A stretch of 59,685 nt of DNA from Eubacterium sp. AF22-9. Lineage in GTDB: Bacteria > Bacillota > Clostridia > Lachnospirales > Lachnospiraceae. The notes beneath the pieces were generated by a model, which was not told where the DNA came from, did not search any database, and saw only the letters and a program-made list of their open reading frames with translations. The stretch covers positions 1-59,685 of the forward strand of contig QRVH01000014.1 of the NCBI GenBank assembly GCA_003458705.1. The letters run 5' to 3'. The position numbers and the translations under genes are program-made. Shown here in pieces: positions 1-9,037 of this stretch. Every line of letters begins with the position of its first letter. The first letter of the stretch is position 1.

Positions 1-30
1 GTTCATCCTGAGCCAGGATCAAACTCTCAT
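1..30 (-). rRNA. rrs: 16S ribosomal RNA, first ~30 nt (partial)
   Basis: The minus strand at positions 8-28 reads GAGAGTTTGATCCTGGCTCAG, the near-universal 5' end of bacterial 16S rRNA (the 27F primer site). It continues into GATGAAC at the left edge. Only the first ~30 bases are present; the rest lies outside the window. The exact mature 5' end is uncertain by several bases. The gene is transcribed away from polC, in the same direction, from the promoter at 334-362. Confidence 0.95.
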
Positions 31-327
31 AAAAAGGTCTTTGCTTCGCAAAGCCCTACAAGTTACTTCGTAACTTGAGCTTATTGAAACTAACCAAAGT
101 AGTTTGCCTCGTCAGTTATAAACTAACTAGCTTAAATAGTTTCACCAAAACTTACTGTTTAGGTTCGTGTATCTTTCGATACTCGCAAGATTCATTAATG
201 AATCATTTTAAAATTCTCAAAGAATTTCAAGGTTGTCTTTCTATTCAGTTATCAAAGATCTGTATCGCTCAAACCCAGTATTTATCTGGTGTTTTAAGTC
301 TTATTTGTTACCGCTTACCGCGGCGAC
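31..327 (-). promoter_or_regulatory. rRNA operon leader with boxA-like segment
   Basis: This is the transcribed spacer between the rrn promoter and the 16S 5' end. At 241-260 the minus strand reads GATCTTTGATAACTGAATAG. This resembles the conserved CTTTGAAAACTGAATA-type leader element seen just upstream of 16S genes in Firmicutes, linked to antitermination and processing. Short complementary blocks (for example 45-62 and 68-83) can form small hairpins near the mature 5' end. No protein gene is credible here. Confidence 0.6.
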
Positions 328-333
328 TTGTAT

Positions 334-362
334 ATAATATCATCAGGTGTACGCATTGTCAA
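334..362 (-). promoter_or_regulatory. rrn promoter (sigma-A type)
   Basis: The minus strand has a perfect -35 TTGACA (357-362), a 17-bp spacer and a -10 TATTAT (334-339). It is preceded by an A/T-rich stretch (363-410) that could act as an UP element. The spacing and the position about 300 bp upstream of 16S fit an rRNA operon promoter. Transcription would start near 327. Confidence 0.8.
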
Positions 363-489
363 CAACTTTTTTCAAAAAGTTTCAAAAAAATTTAATTTTT
401 CTCAAATATTGACATTTAATCAGAACTGACATGCCTGTGAAACCGCTTGTTTACTGGTTTTCTGCACATTTACACTGTAATCAGAAAGC
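363..489. other. A/T-rich intergenic stretch upstream of the rrn promoter
   Basis: There are A- and T-tracts at 363-405 next to the rrn -35, a possible UP element. A weak hairpin of 6-7 bp lies at about 439-463 (GAAACC / GGTTTTC arms). Nothing else is supported. Confidence 0.4.
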
Positions 490-530
490 AAAAACCTACT
501 ATTATATTCTTATACTCATTTCTAGTAGGT
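490..530 (-). terminator. array hairpin 4
   Basis: The minus-strand stem ACCTACTA / TAGTAGGT is a perfect 8 bp with a 21-nt loop, followed by TTTTTGC. It is the last unit before the rrn promoter. Confidence 0.6.
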
Positions 531-563
531 CAATTTTCTTGTCAGCCAAGATCTCTTATATAG

Positions 564-604
564 AAAAACCTACACAAACATCTAATACAACTTATTGCGT
601 AGGT
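564..604 (-). terminator. array hairpin 3
   Basis: The minus-strand stem ACCTACGCAA / TTGTGTAGGT has 10 bp with one G-U pair and a 17-nt loop, followed by TTTTTC. Its arms diverge from the other units but still pair with each other. Confidence 0.65.
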
Positions 605-646
605 CAATTTCAAGTAATGTGTCACTTCATTATATGAAATCTGACG

Positions 647-691
647 AAAAAGACCTACCAAAGTACAATACTTAGATACTTTAGTAGGTCT
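647..691 (-). terminator. array hairpin 2
   Basis: This is the strongest unit. The 15-bp stem AGACCTACTAAAGTA / TACTTTGGTAGGTCT has one U-G wobble and an 11-nt loop, and is followed by TTTTTCG on the minus strand. It is a canonical intrinsic terminator. Confidence 0.75.
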
Positions 692-721
692 CTGCTCTGA
701 AACCGTAGCAATATTATAAGA

Positions 722-763
722 AAAATACCCACTAATTCTGTTATCCGATAGCTTTTAGTAGGT
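722..763 (-). terminator. array hairpin 1 (first reached downstream of polC)
   Basis: The minus-strand stem ACCTACTAA / TTAGTGGGT has 9 bp including one U-G pair and a 19-nt loop. It is followed by ATTTTT. It is the first of the four hairpins met by transcription leaving polC. Confidence 0.6.
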
Positions 764-896
764 GTTCACCACATAACACACACAGTAATGCCCGCAACAC
801 ATCATCGCAAAACATCACCGTAGCGCATCCACTTAGCTCATCCTCTTAACACATTTTCCCAGCCCAAGCCATCATCACACTCACCTCAATTCCCCA
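764..896. other. intergenic stretch downstream of polC, nothing recognised
   Basis: These 133 bp between the polC stop and the hairpin array hold no ORF, promoter or strong stem that I can support. The plus strand is rich in CA and CATC words. It is presumably the untranslated 3' end of the polC transcript. Confidence 0.5.
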
Positions 897-3800
897 TTAC
901 AGGTCAAACAGTGACAACTGGTTGCTGTCTGTCATATCTCCAAGTATTCCAAGCTCTGAAAGCTTATCAATCGCTGACTGTCCTATCTTGGCTCGCTGGC
1001 GTAAGTCATCCTTTGATAAAAATTCGCCATCTCTGGCGGCTATCTCTATTGACTCTCCGGCGACTTCACCTACCTTTGATATAACCTTGAATGATGGCAT
1101 AATCTTTCCATCAATTATCTGGAATGTTCTTGCCTTTGCCTTATATATGTCTATAGGTGTGAATTCATAGCCTCTTGCATGCATTTCCTGAACAATACGC
1201 ATTACACCAAGTTCATCTTCTTCTGTATTAGAGATTGTTCCTTCTGCTTTCTTGGCTTTGTACTCAGCAATGTAGTGTTCAAGCCTTACAGGGCTCATAG
1301 CCATTTTCTCATAGTCAAATGCTGTGGCTCTTATACTGAAATAAGCTGTGTAATATGCAAGCGGATAGAACACCTTACAGTATGCAACACGCCATGCCAT
1401 CATAACATACGCTGCAGCATGTGCCTTAGGGAACATGTACTTGATTCGCTCGCATGACCATATATACCAGTCCGGTACACCATGGTCAATCATATCCTGC
1501 TTCCACTCCGGCCATTCTTTACATTTGCCGGATGCGACCTTACCCTTTCGGACCATTTCCATTATCTTAAATGATTCCTCTGAATCAAGTCCCTTCTGGA
1601 TAAGATATATCATAATATCGTCTCGTGTACATATAGCTGTTGAAATAGTAGCTTTTCCTTCTTTAATAAGAGTCTGTGCATTGCCAAGCCATACATCAGT
1701 ACCATGCGCAAGTCCTGCGATACGTACAAGGTCTGAGAAATACTGCGGCTTGGTATCCATAAGCATCTGCATGGCAAAGTCAGTACCAAATTCTGGTATT
1801 CCAAGTGCTCCCAACTTTGTGCCGCCTATATCCTCAGGCTTAATTCCTAGCGCAGAAGTGTTCTGGAACAGTGACATAACCTCTTTAGAATCTAGTGGAA
1901 TCTCAAGAGGGTCAATTCCCGTTAAATCCTGTAACATTCGTATCATTGTAGGATCAAGATGTCCTAAGATATCCAGTTTTAACAGGTTGTGGTCAATACT
2001 ATGGTAATCGAAATGTGTTGTTACTATAGATGTCGTCATATCATTTGCAGGGTGCTGTACCGGTGTAAATGAATGAATCTCTTCACCAATTGGAAGTACA
2101 ACAATTCCACCAGGATGCTGTCCTGTAGTTCTTCTAATATCAATACAGCCTTCTGCTATTCGTTCTATCTCACATTTTCTCTTAACAATAGGAGGCTTGC
2201 CCTCAAGTGCATTCTTTGCTGACTTCTCTTCAAAATACTTCATAACGAAACCATACGCAGTCTTTTCTGCGACAGTACCGATAGTTCCAGCTTTGAAGGT
2301 CTGCCCTTTTCCAAAGATAACCTCTGTGTAGGCATGAGCCTTACTCTGGTATTCATTGGAGAAGTTAAGATCAATATCAGGTTCTTTGTTTCCCTTGAAA
2401 CCAAGGAAAGTCTCGAACGGAATATCAAATCCCATCTTATTAAGCTTCGCTCCGCATTTTGGGCATATCTTATCAGGCATATCGCAGCCTGCGCCTCCGG
2501 CAAATGCTTTGACTTCATCTGAATAGAAATCATTATAGTAGCATTTTGGACACAGATAATGCGGGCTTAACGGATTAACCTCGGTAATACCCGCCATTGT
2601 TGCTGCTAATGAAGAACCAACCGAACCTCTTGAACCAACCAGATAACCGTCATCATTAGATTTCCATACAAGCTTCTGTGCAATTATGTACATAACAGAA
2701 TATCCGTTAGAGATAATTGAGTTCAGCTCTCGCTCTAATCGCTCAGTTACTATCTGTGGAAGCTCCGGACCATATATCTCATGAGCTCTATTTTCACAGA
2801 TTGTACGAAGCATCTGGTCAGAGTTCTCAATGAACGGAGGACATTTATCCGGTCTTACAGGCTCAATCTCCTCACACATATCCATAATCTTATTAGTGTT
2901 GGTTACAACAACCTCGTATGCCTTATCGCTTCCGAGATAATCGCACTCATGAAGCATTTCTTCAGTAGTATGAAGATACAGCGGTGCCTGATTATCCGCA
3001 TCATCAAAGCCTTTTCCTGCCATGATAATTCTACGATACACTTCATCCTCTGGATTTAAGAAATGCACATCACAGGTTGCCACAACAGGCTTGCCGAATT
3101 TGTCGCCAAGTTCTACTATTTTACGGTTCAGATTGCGCAAATCCTCCTCATTCTGGACATAACAGTCCTCTTTCTCAATCATAAACCTGTTATTACCAAT
3201 TGGCTGTATCTCAAGATAGTCATAGAAATTAACTATTCTCGCTATCTCTGCTTCTGAACGACCATTTACAAGACTTCTGAAAAGCTCACCTGCCTCACAC
3301 GCACTTCCTATAATAAGACCTTCCCTGTACTGGTTAACAAGACTCTTCGGTATCTTAGGGAATCTGTTAAAGTACTGCAAATGTGATGCAGAAACAAGTC
3401 TGTACAGATTAATCCTTCCCATCTCATTAGAAGCAAGAATTATGCAGTGATACTGATGAAGCTTCTTGATGGCGTTCTCATCCATCTTACCCTCTTCATT
3501 AAGCTTATCAACATCCGGAATATCCCTGTCGTAAAGCATTTTAATCATCTTGACAAATATGTCTGCAGTCGCAGCAGCATCGTCAACCGCCCTGTGGTGG
3601 CTTTCAAGTACAACATTAAGATGCTTTGTAAGCGTATCCAGCTTATAATTATGAAGATTTGGCATAAGGAACTGCGCAAGAAGCACTGTGTCTATAATGG
3701 TAGTATCCACATTTATACCAATCTTCTCTGCCTTATTGATTATGAAGCTTGTATCGAATTCCGCATTATGTGCAACCATTACAGCACCCTCGCAGAATTC

Positions 3801-5438
3801 AAGAAACTCAGGCAGAATCTCCTCTATCTTAGGTGCATTCATAACCATCTGGTCATTAATGTGCGTAAGCGTCTCAATTCTGAATGGAATAGGAATCTCA
3901 GGATTAACAAATGTAGAGAATCTGTCTACTATCTCACCATTGCACACCTTGACTGCACCTATCTCTATAATTCTGTCAACTTCCGCAGAAAATCCCGTTG
4001 TCTCAAGGTCGAACACAACATATGTATCGTTAAAGCTCTGTCCTCTCGGATTCGTTACTATCTGCTTGGTATCATCAACAAGATAAGCCTCGACTCCGTA
4101 TATTATCTTAAAATCAAGCTTCTCACCCTTCTTGGCATAAGAGCCTTTGAGGTCGATCATCGTATGGAATGCATCTGTAAATGCCTGCACAACACCGTGG
4201 TCAGTAATTGCAATTGCCTTATGTCCCCATCTGATTGCCTGTTTGATAATATCAGATACATAAGACACACCATCCATATCACTCATCTTAGTATGGCAGT
4301 GCAGCTCAACTCTCTTATGAAGTGCGAGGTCATTACGCACCTGTCTTGTATCAGAGCCTTTTCTTATGCCCCACACATTGGCAATTGATATTTCCTGGTC
4401 GTACTTGTCAAATGTAGCATTACCCTTAATCTTTAAGAAATTCCCCTTCTTGATAACACCTGAAAGCTCCGGTACCTGCTCATTTTTTGCAAATACCTTC
4501 ACTGTAATTGTGTCTGTAAAATCTGTCACGTTGAACATAATAATAGTTCTTTCGTTACGGATTTCACGCATTTCAACATTACGGACCATACCAGAGATAA
4601 TAACATCTCCGATTGCCGTATCTATCTGTTCAATCGGTGTTACATCACCGTCAAAATCTCTTCCATATAAAACATCTTCGTTAGCAGGCTTTCTGCTGTA
4701 TGTCTTAAGCTCTTCCCTGCCTCTGTTATCGCTTGCAAAAAATGCTGCTCTAGCCGCCTTCTGCTTGGCTGCTGTCTCAGCTTTCTTTGCTGCCTTCTGT
4801 TCAGAAGTAAGCTTCTTATCATCCCTGCCGTCGGCATTATCTTCTGCTGCCGCCATCATATTATTCTCAATTTCTTTGACACGAAGATTAATCCTGTATG
4901 CATTTTCTCTCTCGTACTGGCTTTCCTTCTTCTTGGCATACTGATACTCAACATCTATCTCAAACCCGAATCTGTTCAGGAATATTTTCTTGAAATAATC
5001 TGTAAGTGTATCTGCATACTGATGTGCAAGAAAGCTGTCCTCAATCGTGAATACAAGCATATCCTCTTTCTCGAACTCCCACTGGGAATTCTTTAAAAGA
5101 TTATATTCAAGTGTCCAGTATTTCTCCAGCTCTGCAAGGATACTGTCATAATATATATCCATTACAGTCTGTGGCGTATACTGTGCTGACAAAACATATC
5201 TGTCGATAATCCGCACATCCATGTTGGATATACGGAATATCTGTTTCTTTAATGCATCCTCAACCTTGAATATTATTGGTTTTTCTATTACCCTGTCACT
5301 CTTTATATAAACGCGTGCCAGAGAATTGGTCGATGTTTTCGAGACTTTAGTTACTTCAACATTCTCAAAATACACCGCCAGATCCTCTGGCAGCTTCAGC
5401 GTCTTAAACACTTCAAAAAATCTGTACATATGTATCAC
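897..5438 (-). CDS. polC: DNA polymerase III subunit alpha, Gram-positive PolC type
   Basis: This is the replicative DNA polymerase with built-in 3'-5' proofreading. At 1513 aa it is slightly longer than B. subtilis PolC (1437). Visible in order: an N-terminal region, an OB fold (~285-345), a PHP domain starting at VELHCH (~375), a DnaQ-like exonuclease inserted in PHP (VVFDLETTGF ~473, with VAHNAEFD and HRAVDD motifs), then the polymerase core with GSRGSVGSS (~932). A C4 zinc-binding insert (CPKC...CPKCG) and PDIDLNF (~1018) follow. The called start is GTG at 5438, overlapping the ispG stop; an ATG three codons in (5429) is an alternative. It ends the uppS-to-polC gene run and is followed by the hairpin array. 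The frame is intact over 4.5 kb. Confidence 0.97.
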   Translation of the reverse strand: MIHMYRFFEVFKTLKLPEDLAVYFENVEVTKVSKTSTNSLARVYIKSDRVIEKPIIFKVEDALKKQIFRISNMDVRIIDRYVLSAQYTPQTVMDIYYDSILAELEKYWTLEYNLLKNSQWEFEKEDMLVFTIEDSFLAHQYADTLTDYFKKIFLNRFGFEIDVEYQYAKKKESQYERENAYRINLRVKEIENNMMAAAEDNADGRDDKKLTSEQKAAKKAETAAKQKAARAAFFASDNRGREELKTYSRKPANEDVLYGRDFDGDVTPIEQIDTAIGDVIISGMVRNVEMREIRNERTIIMFNVTDFTDTITVKVFAKNEQVPELSGVIKKGNFLKIKGNATFDKYDQEISIANVWGIRKGSDTRQVRNDLALHKRVELHCHTKMSDMDGVSYVSDIIKQAIRWGHKAIAITDHGVVQAFTDAFHTMIDLKGSYAKKGEKLDFKIIYGVEAYLVDDTKQIVTNPRGQSFNDTYVVFDLETTGFSAEVDRIIEIGAVKVCNGEIVDRFSTFVNPEIPIPFRIETLTHINDQMVMNAPKIEEILPEFLEFCEGAVMVAHNAEFDTSFIINKAEKIGINVDTTIIDTVLLAQFLMPNLHNYKLDTLTKHLNVVLESHHRAVDDAAATADIFVKMIKMLYDRDIPDVDKLNEEGKMDENAIKKLHQYHCIILASNEMGRINLYRLVSASHLQYFNRFPKIPKSLVNQYREGLIIGSACEAGELFRSLVNGRSEAEIARIVNFYDYLEIQPIGNNRFMIEKEDCYVQNEEDLRNLNRKIVELGDKFGKPVVATCDVHFLNPEDEVYRRIIMAGKGFDDADNQAPLYLHTTEEMLHECDYLGSDKAYEVVVTNTNKIMDMCEEIEPVRPDKCPPFIENSDQMLRTICENRAHEIYGPELPQIVTERLERELNSIISNGYSVMYIIAQKLVWKSNDDGYLVGSRGSVGSSLAATMAGITEVNPLSPHYLCPKCYYNDFYSDEVKAFAGGAGCDMPDKICPKCGAKLNKMGFDIPFETFLGFKGNKEPDIDLNFSNEYQSKAHAYTEVIFGKGQTFKAGTIGTVAEKTAYGFVMKYFEEKSAKNALEGKPPIVKRKCEIERIAEGCIDIRRTTGQHPGGIVVLPIGEEIHSFTPVQHPANDMTTSIVTTHFDYHSIDHNLLKLDILGHLDPTMIRMLQDLTGIDPLEIPLDSKEVMSLFQNTSALGIKPEDIGGTKLGALGIPEFGTDFAMQMLMDTKPQYFSDLVRIAGLAHGTDVWLGNAQTLIKEGKATISTAICTRDDIMIYLIQKGLDSEESFKIMEMVRKGKVASGKCKEWPEWKQDMIDHGVPDWYIWSCERIKYMFPKAHAAAYVMMAWRVAYCKVFYPLAYYTAYFSIRATAFDYEKMAMSPVRLEHYIAEYKAKKAEGTISNTEEDELGVMRIVQEMHARGYEFTPIDIYKAKARTFQIIDGKIMPSFKVISKVGEVAGESIEIAARDGEFLSKDDLRQRAKIGQSAIDKLSELGILGDMTDSNQLSLFDL

Positions 5439-6489
5439 TCATTCCAATTATCAAGTTCATACCTGAGTGTATCAAGAAGTTCCTCTTCTGGAACCTTCTT
5501 AATAATCTCTCCATGTTTAATAAGTACTCCGCAGCCGTCACCGCCTGCAATTCCAAGATCAGCTTCCTTTGCTTCTCCCGGTCCGTTAACTACACATCCC
5601 ATTACAGCAAGCTTCAAGTCAAGGTCATACCCTGAAACCATTTTCTCAACCTTTCCTGCAAGGTCTATAAGATTAATTCTTGTTCTTCCGCATGTAGGGC
5701 ATGAAACAACCTCTATTCCACCTTTTCTTAAGCCAAGAGTCTTAAGTATCAGTTTCGCAGCCTCTATTTCCCTTACAGGATCATCTGTAAGAGAAACTCT
5801 TATTGTGTCACCAATTCCCTGATTCAGTATAAGACCAAGTCCGATTGATGACTTAATGCTTCCTGAGAATATTGTTCCAGACTCAGTAATTCCAACATGA
5901 AGCGGATGATTAGTCTGTTTTGCAATAAGCTCATGTGCTTTAACACACATCATTACATCAGAAGATTTGATGCTGACAACAAGATTATCATAACCTAAGT
6001 CTTCAATAATCTTAACCTTGTCAAGTGCGCTCTCAACTATTCCCTCTGCTGTTACTCCGCCATATTTCTCAATAAGGTCTTTCTCAAGTGAACCGCTGTT
6101 GACACCAACCCTGATTGGTATATTTCTTTCCCTTGCAACATCAACAACAGCCTTTATCTTGTCTGTTCCGCCGATATTACCCGGATTGATTCTAATCTTG
6201 TCAGCCCCATTCTCCATTGCCATAATAGCCATCTTGTAATCAAAATGTATATCTGCAACGAGAGGTATCTCTATCTGCTTCTTTATCTCTTTGATTGCAA
6301 GTGCAGCTTCCTTAGTTGGAACTGTGCATCTGATGATTTCACAACCAGCTTTGGTAGCTCCTTAATCTGCGCTACTGTTGCAGCAACATCTTCTGTATGT
6401 GTATTAGTCATTGACTGGATAAGAATAGGATTGCCACCACCTATAACACATTTTCCTATCTTAACAACTTTAGTATTATCTCTGTACAT
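5435..6489 (-). CDS. ispG: 4-hydroxy-3-methylbut-2-enyl diphosphate synthase, frameshifted
   Basis: IspG catalyses the penultimate MEP-pathway step (MEcPP to HMBPP) with a [4Fe-4S] cluster. The N-terminal piece starts at ATG 6489 ([20 protein letters not shown]) behind an AAAGGA site. The rest carries NPGNIGG, the cluster cysteines in SCPTCGRTR and [10 protein letters not shown]. The two parts are in different frames. Near 6355 the minus strand reads GAGCTACCAAAGCT where GAGCTAACCAAAGCT would restore [12 protein letters not shown], so one A is missing. The enzyme is normally essential, so a consensus error is more likely than a true pseudogene. The stop overlaps the polC start. Dxr, earlier in the same pathway, lies two genes upstream. 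Confidence 0.92.
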
Positions 6490-6510
6490 AACCCCTGTGT
6501 CCTTTCTGTA

Positions 6511-7890
6511 TTAGAACAATGCCATTATATCTTTAAACAATACAACAACCATAAGTATGACAAGAAGTATCATACCTATGAAATTAACAATTCCCTCATG
6601 CTCTCTCTTAACCGGCTTGCCTCTTAATGCCTCTATTATAAGGAATACAAGTCTGCCTCCGTCAAGTGCCGGAATTGGCAGCAGATTCATTACTCCTAAG
6701 TTGGCACTGATAAGTGCTGCAAGATTCATAAGATTAAGGAATACATAAAATGCACCATCTGCCTTACTTTCCTCAACAATCTCACTCATTGTGCTGACAG
6801 TTCCGACAGGTCCTAACAATGAATCAAACCCAATCTTTCCTGTAAATAACATACCAAGGCTCTGAATTACAGTCTTGACACTGTATCCGACTTCCTTGAC
6901 TGAATACTTGAGTGTGCCGATTGGAGAAACCTTTACTCTGTCTCCATATACAACAAATCCCACATCATAGCTTTCTACTTCAACCATCTTAGGCTCAACT
7001 GTTACATCAACATTTTTACCATCTCTTGCAACTGTGAATGTGACACTGTTTCCACCGCTTGAAGTTATAGCCTCTGTTATCTGCGAATTAGTCTCCATTG
7101 TGACTCCATTCACAGCCTTAATAACATCATTGGCTTTAAGTCCTGCTGATTTGGCTGGTGAATCGTCAGACACTGAGCTTATTGTACAATTCTCAGATAT
7201 CATTATTCCAACCTGATACTTCTGTTGCTTAATATGCTCCGGAGTAACAGTTGTTGTCATCTTTTCACCGTCTCTTGTAAATGTTATATTAAGAGCCTTA
7301 TCTGCATTATAATACCTGTAAAAATAAAAATCTCTGTAAAATGTTACCTTATGCCCATTAACCTTAGTTATGACATCACCTTCCTGAAGCCCTGCTTCTG
7401 TGGCTGGCGAATTATCTTTAACATCATCAATGTCACACGGATCATAGCCAAGACTTCCGACAATAACTACTGCACACACGAAAGCAAGAAGGAAATTAAA
7501 TACCGGTCCTGCTGCTATAACCGCAATCCTTGCCCAGACTGATTTGCTTGCAAATGACTTTTCCATGTCATAACCATTTTCAATAGCAAGCTTTCTTTTC
7601 TTAGCTTCCTTCTCTTCATCCGTAAGCTCTTCGTCATCATCTTCTTCTGACTGTATAACACTCATCTCAAGGAACTCATCTCCAAGCATCGTACATGCAC
7701 CGCCAAAAGGAAGTGCTTTAATACAATATTCCGTCTCACCTTTTCTGAAATGTATCAGCTTCGGTCCGAATCCGATTGAGAATTCAACTACAGTTATGCC
7801 ATTAGCCTTAGCTATTATAAAATGTCCGAATTCATGGACAATAACAATTATACTGAGTACAAGAATCGCCAGAATTACATTAAGAACCAA
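6511..7890 (-). CDS. rseP: RIP site-2 metalloprotease (RseP/RasP)
   Basis: This is a membrane-embedded zinc protease of the S2P family, which cleaves transmembrane anti-sigma factors and signal peptide remnants. The HEFGH active site is at residues 19-23 inside the first membrane segment. Two PDZ-like regions (~155-215 and ~235-300) and a C-terminal membrane segment with NLLPIPALDGGR (the third zinc ligand motif) follow. The length is 459 aa. A strongly acidic and basic insert (SEEDDDEELTDEEK, ~83-97) precedes the second membrane helix and is longer than in most relatives I know. The start appears to be TTG at 7890 with AGGTGG upstream, inside the dxr 3' end. It lies between dxr and ispG, as rasP does in B. 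subtilis. Confidence 0.95.
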   Translation of the reverse strand: MVLNVILAILVLSIIVIVHEFGHFIIAKANGITVVEFSIGFGPKLIHFRKGETEYCIKALPFGGACTMLGDEFLEMSVIQSEEDDDEELTDEEKEAKKRKLAIENGYDMEKSFASKSVWARIAVIAAGPVFNFLLAFVCAVVIVGSLGYDPCDIDDVKDNSPATEAGLQEGDVITKVNGHKVTFYRDFYFYRYYNADKALNITFTRDGEKMTTTVTPEHIKQQKYQVGIMISENCTISSVSDDSPAKSAGLKANDVIKAVNGVTMETNSQITEAITSSGGNSVTFTVARDGKNVDVTVEPKMVEVESYDVGFVVYGDRVKVSPIGTLKYSVKEVGYSVKTVIQSLGMLFTGKIGFDSLLGPVGTVSTMSEIVEESKADGAFYVFLNLMNLAALISANLGVMNLLPIPALDGGRLVFLIIEALRGKPVKREHEGIVNFIGMILLVILMVVVLFKDIMALF

Positions 7891-7893
7891 CTC

Positions 7894-9035
7894 CTACCAC
7901 CTGCTTTCTATCATGTCTGTTACTATCTTCTGTGTAGAGAGAATCTGCTCTACTGTTGGATTATTGATATAATCCACTTCATTCATGGCGTATTCTATAA
8001 TATCCGGAATATCCAGATATTTTATCTTTCTGTCTAAAAATCTTGCTACAGCTACTTCGTTAGCTGCATTAAGCGCAGTCGGGATATTTCCCCCGCGTGC
8101 TGCTGCCTCGTAAGCAAGCTTAAGTCCCTTGAAAGTCTCCATATCCGGCTTTTCAAATGTAATCTTAGCCAGTTCATAGAAATCAAGTCTTTCTGTGTTA
8201 AGCTCTCTTCTTTCAGGATAATAAAGAGCATACTGTATAGGAAGTCTCATATCAGGACTTCCAAGCTGTGCCATAACAGCTCCGTCCTTGAATTCAACCA
8301 TTGAATGGATTATGCTCTGTGGCTGGACTATAACCTGAACCTTCTCGGCAGGTACTCCAAAAAGCCACTGTGCCTCCATCACCTCAAGCCCTTTATTAAC
8401 CATAGTAGAAGAATCTATTGTTATCTTACGTCCCATAGCCCAGTTAGGATGCTTAAGTGCATCCTCTAACTGTACATTTTCAAGGTCAGCTCTTTTCTTT
8501 CCTCTGAACGGGCCACCTGAAGCTGTAAGAAGAATCTTCTCTATCTCGCCGCGGTTCTCACCATTAAGGCACTGGAATATTGCTGAATGTTCACTGTCCA
8601 CAGGATATATATTAACATTACATTCCTTGGCAAGGCTCATAATAATATGACCTGCACACACAAGTGTCTCTTTATTGGCAAGTGCAATGTCCTTATGTGC
8701 TTGATAGCTTCAACTGTAGGTGTAATTCCCATCATACCTACAACCGCTGTGACAACAATTTCTGCACTCTCAATTGTTGCAGCCTCAATAAGACCTTCGT
8801 CACCACTTACAATCTTAACATCCATATCACCGATAAGAGTCTTTAACTCTGGAACAAGTTCTTCTTTACCTATACATACAAGCTGTGGCTTGAATTCACG
8901 GACCTGTTCTGCAAGGTCAGAAACCCTTGTACCTGCTGCAAGTGCAACTACATTAATATCAGCATTTCTTCTGATAACATCTAATGTCTGTGTTCCAATT
9001 GAACCAGTTGAACCAAGTATCGAAACGTTCTTCAT
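7894..9035 (-). CDS. dxr: 1-deoxy-D-xylulose 5-phosphate reductoisomerase, frameshifted
   Basis: Dxr converts DXP to MEP with NADPH, the first committed step of the MEP pathway. The N-terminal piece has the nucleotide-binding [14 protein letters not shown]. The C-terminal piece has the Dxr signatures [18 protein letters not shown] and [12 protein letters not shown]. The two are out of frame at about 8700: ATCAAGCACATAAGG should read ATCAAGGCACATAAGG to give [22 protein letters not shown], so one G is missing. I chose ATG 9035, with GGAGG six bases upstream, over TTG 9041. It overlaps no neighbour but follows the cdsA stop by two bases. A sequencing error in an essential gene is likely. Confidence 0.92.
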
Positions 9036-9037
9036 TA

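Larger units (their letters stand above)
490..763 (-). repeat. four tandem terminator-like hairpins with conserved arms
   Basis: Four stem-loops repeat every 74-83 bp between polC and the rrn promoter. On the minus strand each starts with an ACCTAC-type arm and ends with the complementary GTAGGT-type arm plus a T-tract. The arms are at 755-763/727-735, 677-691/651-665, 595-604/568-577 and 523-530/494-501. Loops differ completely. Arm differences keep pairing as U-G or G-U only in the minus-strand RNA, suggesting that strand makes the functional RNA. The spacers carry TATAAT-like words (711-717, 630-636, 556-563) but no convincing -35 boxes. The array may be a reinforced terminator or a set of small RNAs. 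Confidence 0.7.

Noticed and set aside
75-637. Plus-strand ORFs of 106 and 68 aa in the rRNA leader and hairpin array
   Set aside because: They overlap the rrn leader, promoter and stem-loops, lack ribosome binding sites and give Cys/Ile/Leu-rich translations without a family look.
490-763. CRISPR array reading of the spaced repeats
   Set aside because: The repeated parts are 8-15-bp inverted arms, not 25-40-bp direct repeats, and no cas genes are present.
490-763. tRNA genes in the hairpin region
   Set aside because: No cloverleaf, no GGTTCGA-type T-arm and no CCA-type acceptor stem can be formed.
3447-4388. Plus-strand 313-aa ORF opposite polC
   Set aside because: It lies fully antisense to the conserved exonuclease and PHP region of polC, and its composition is that of a reverse-frame shadow.
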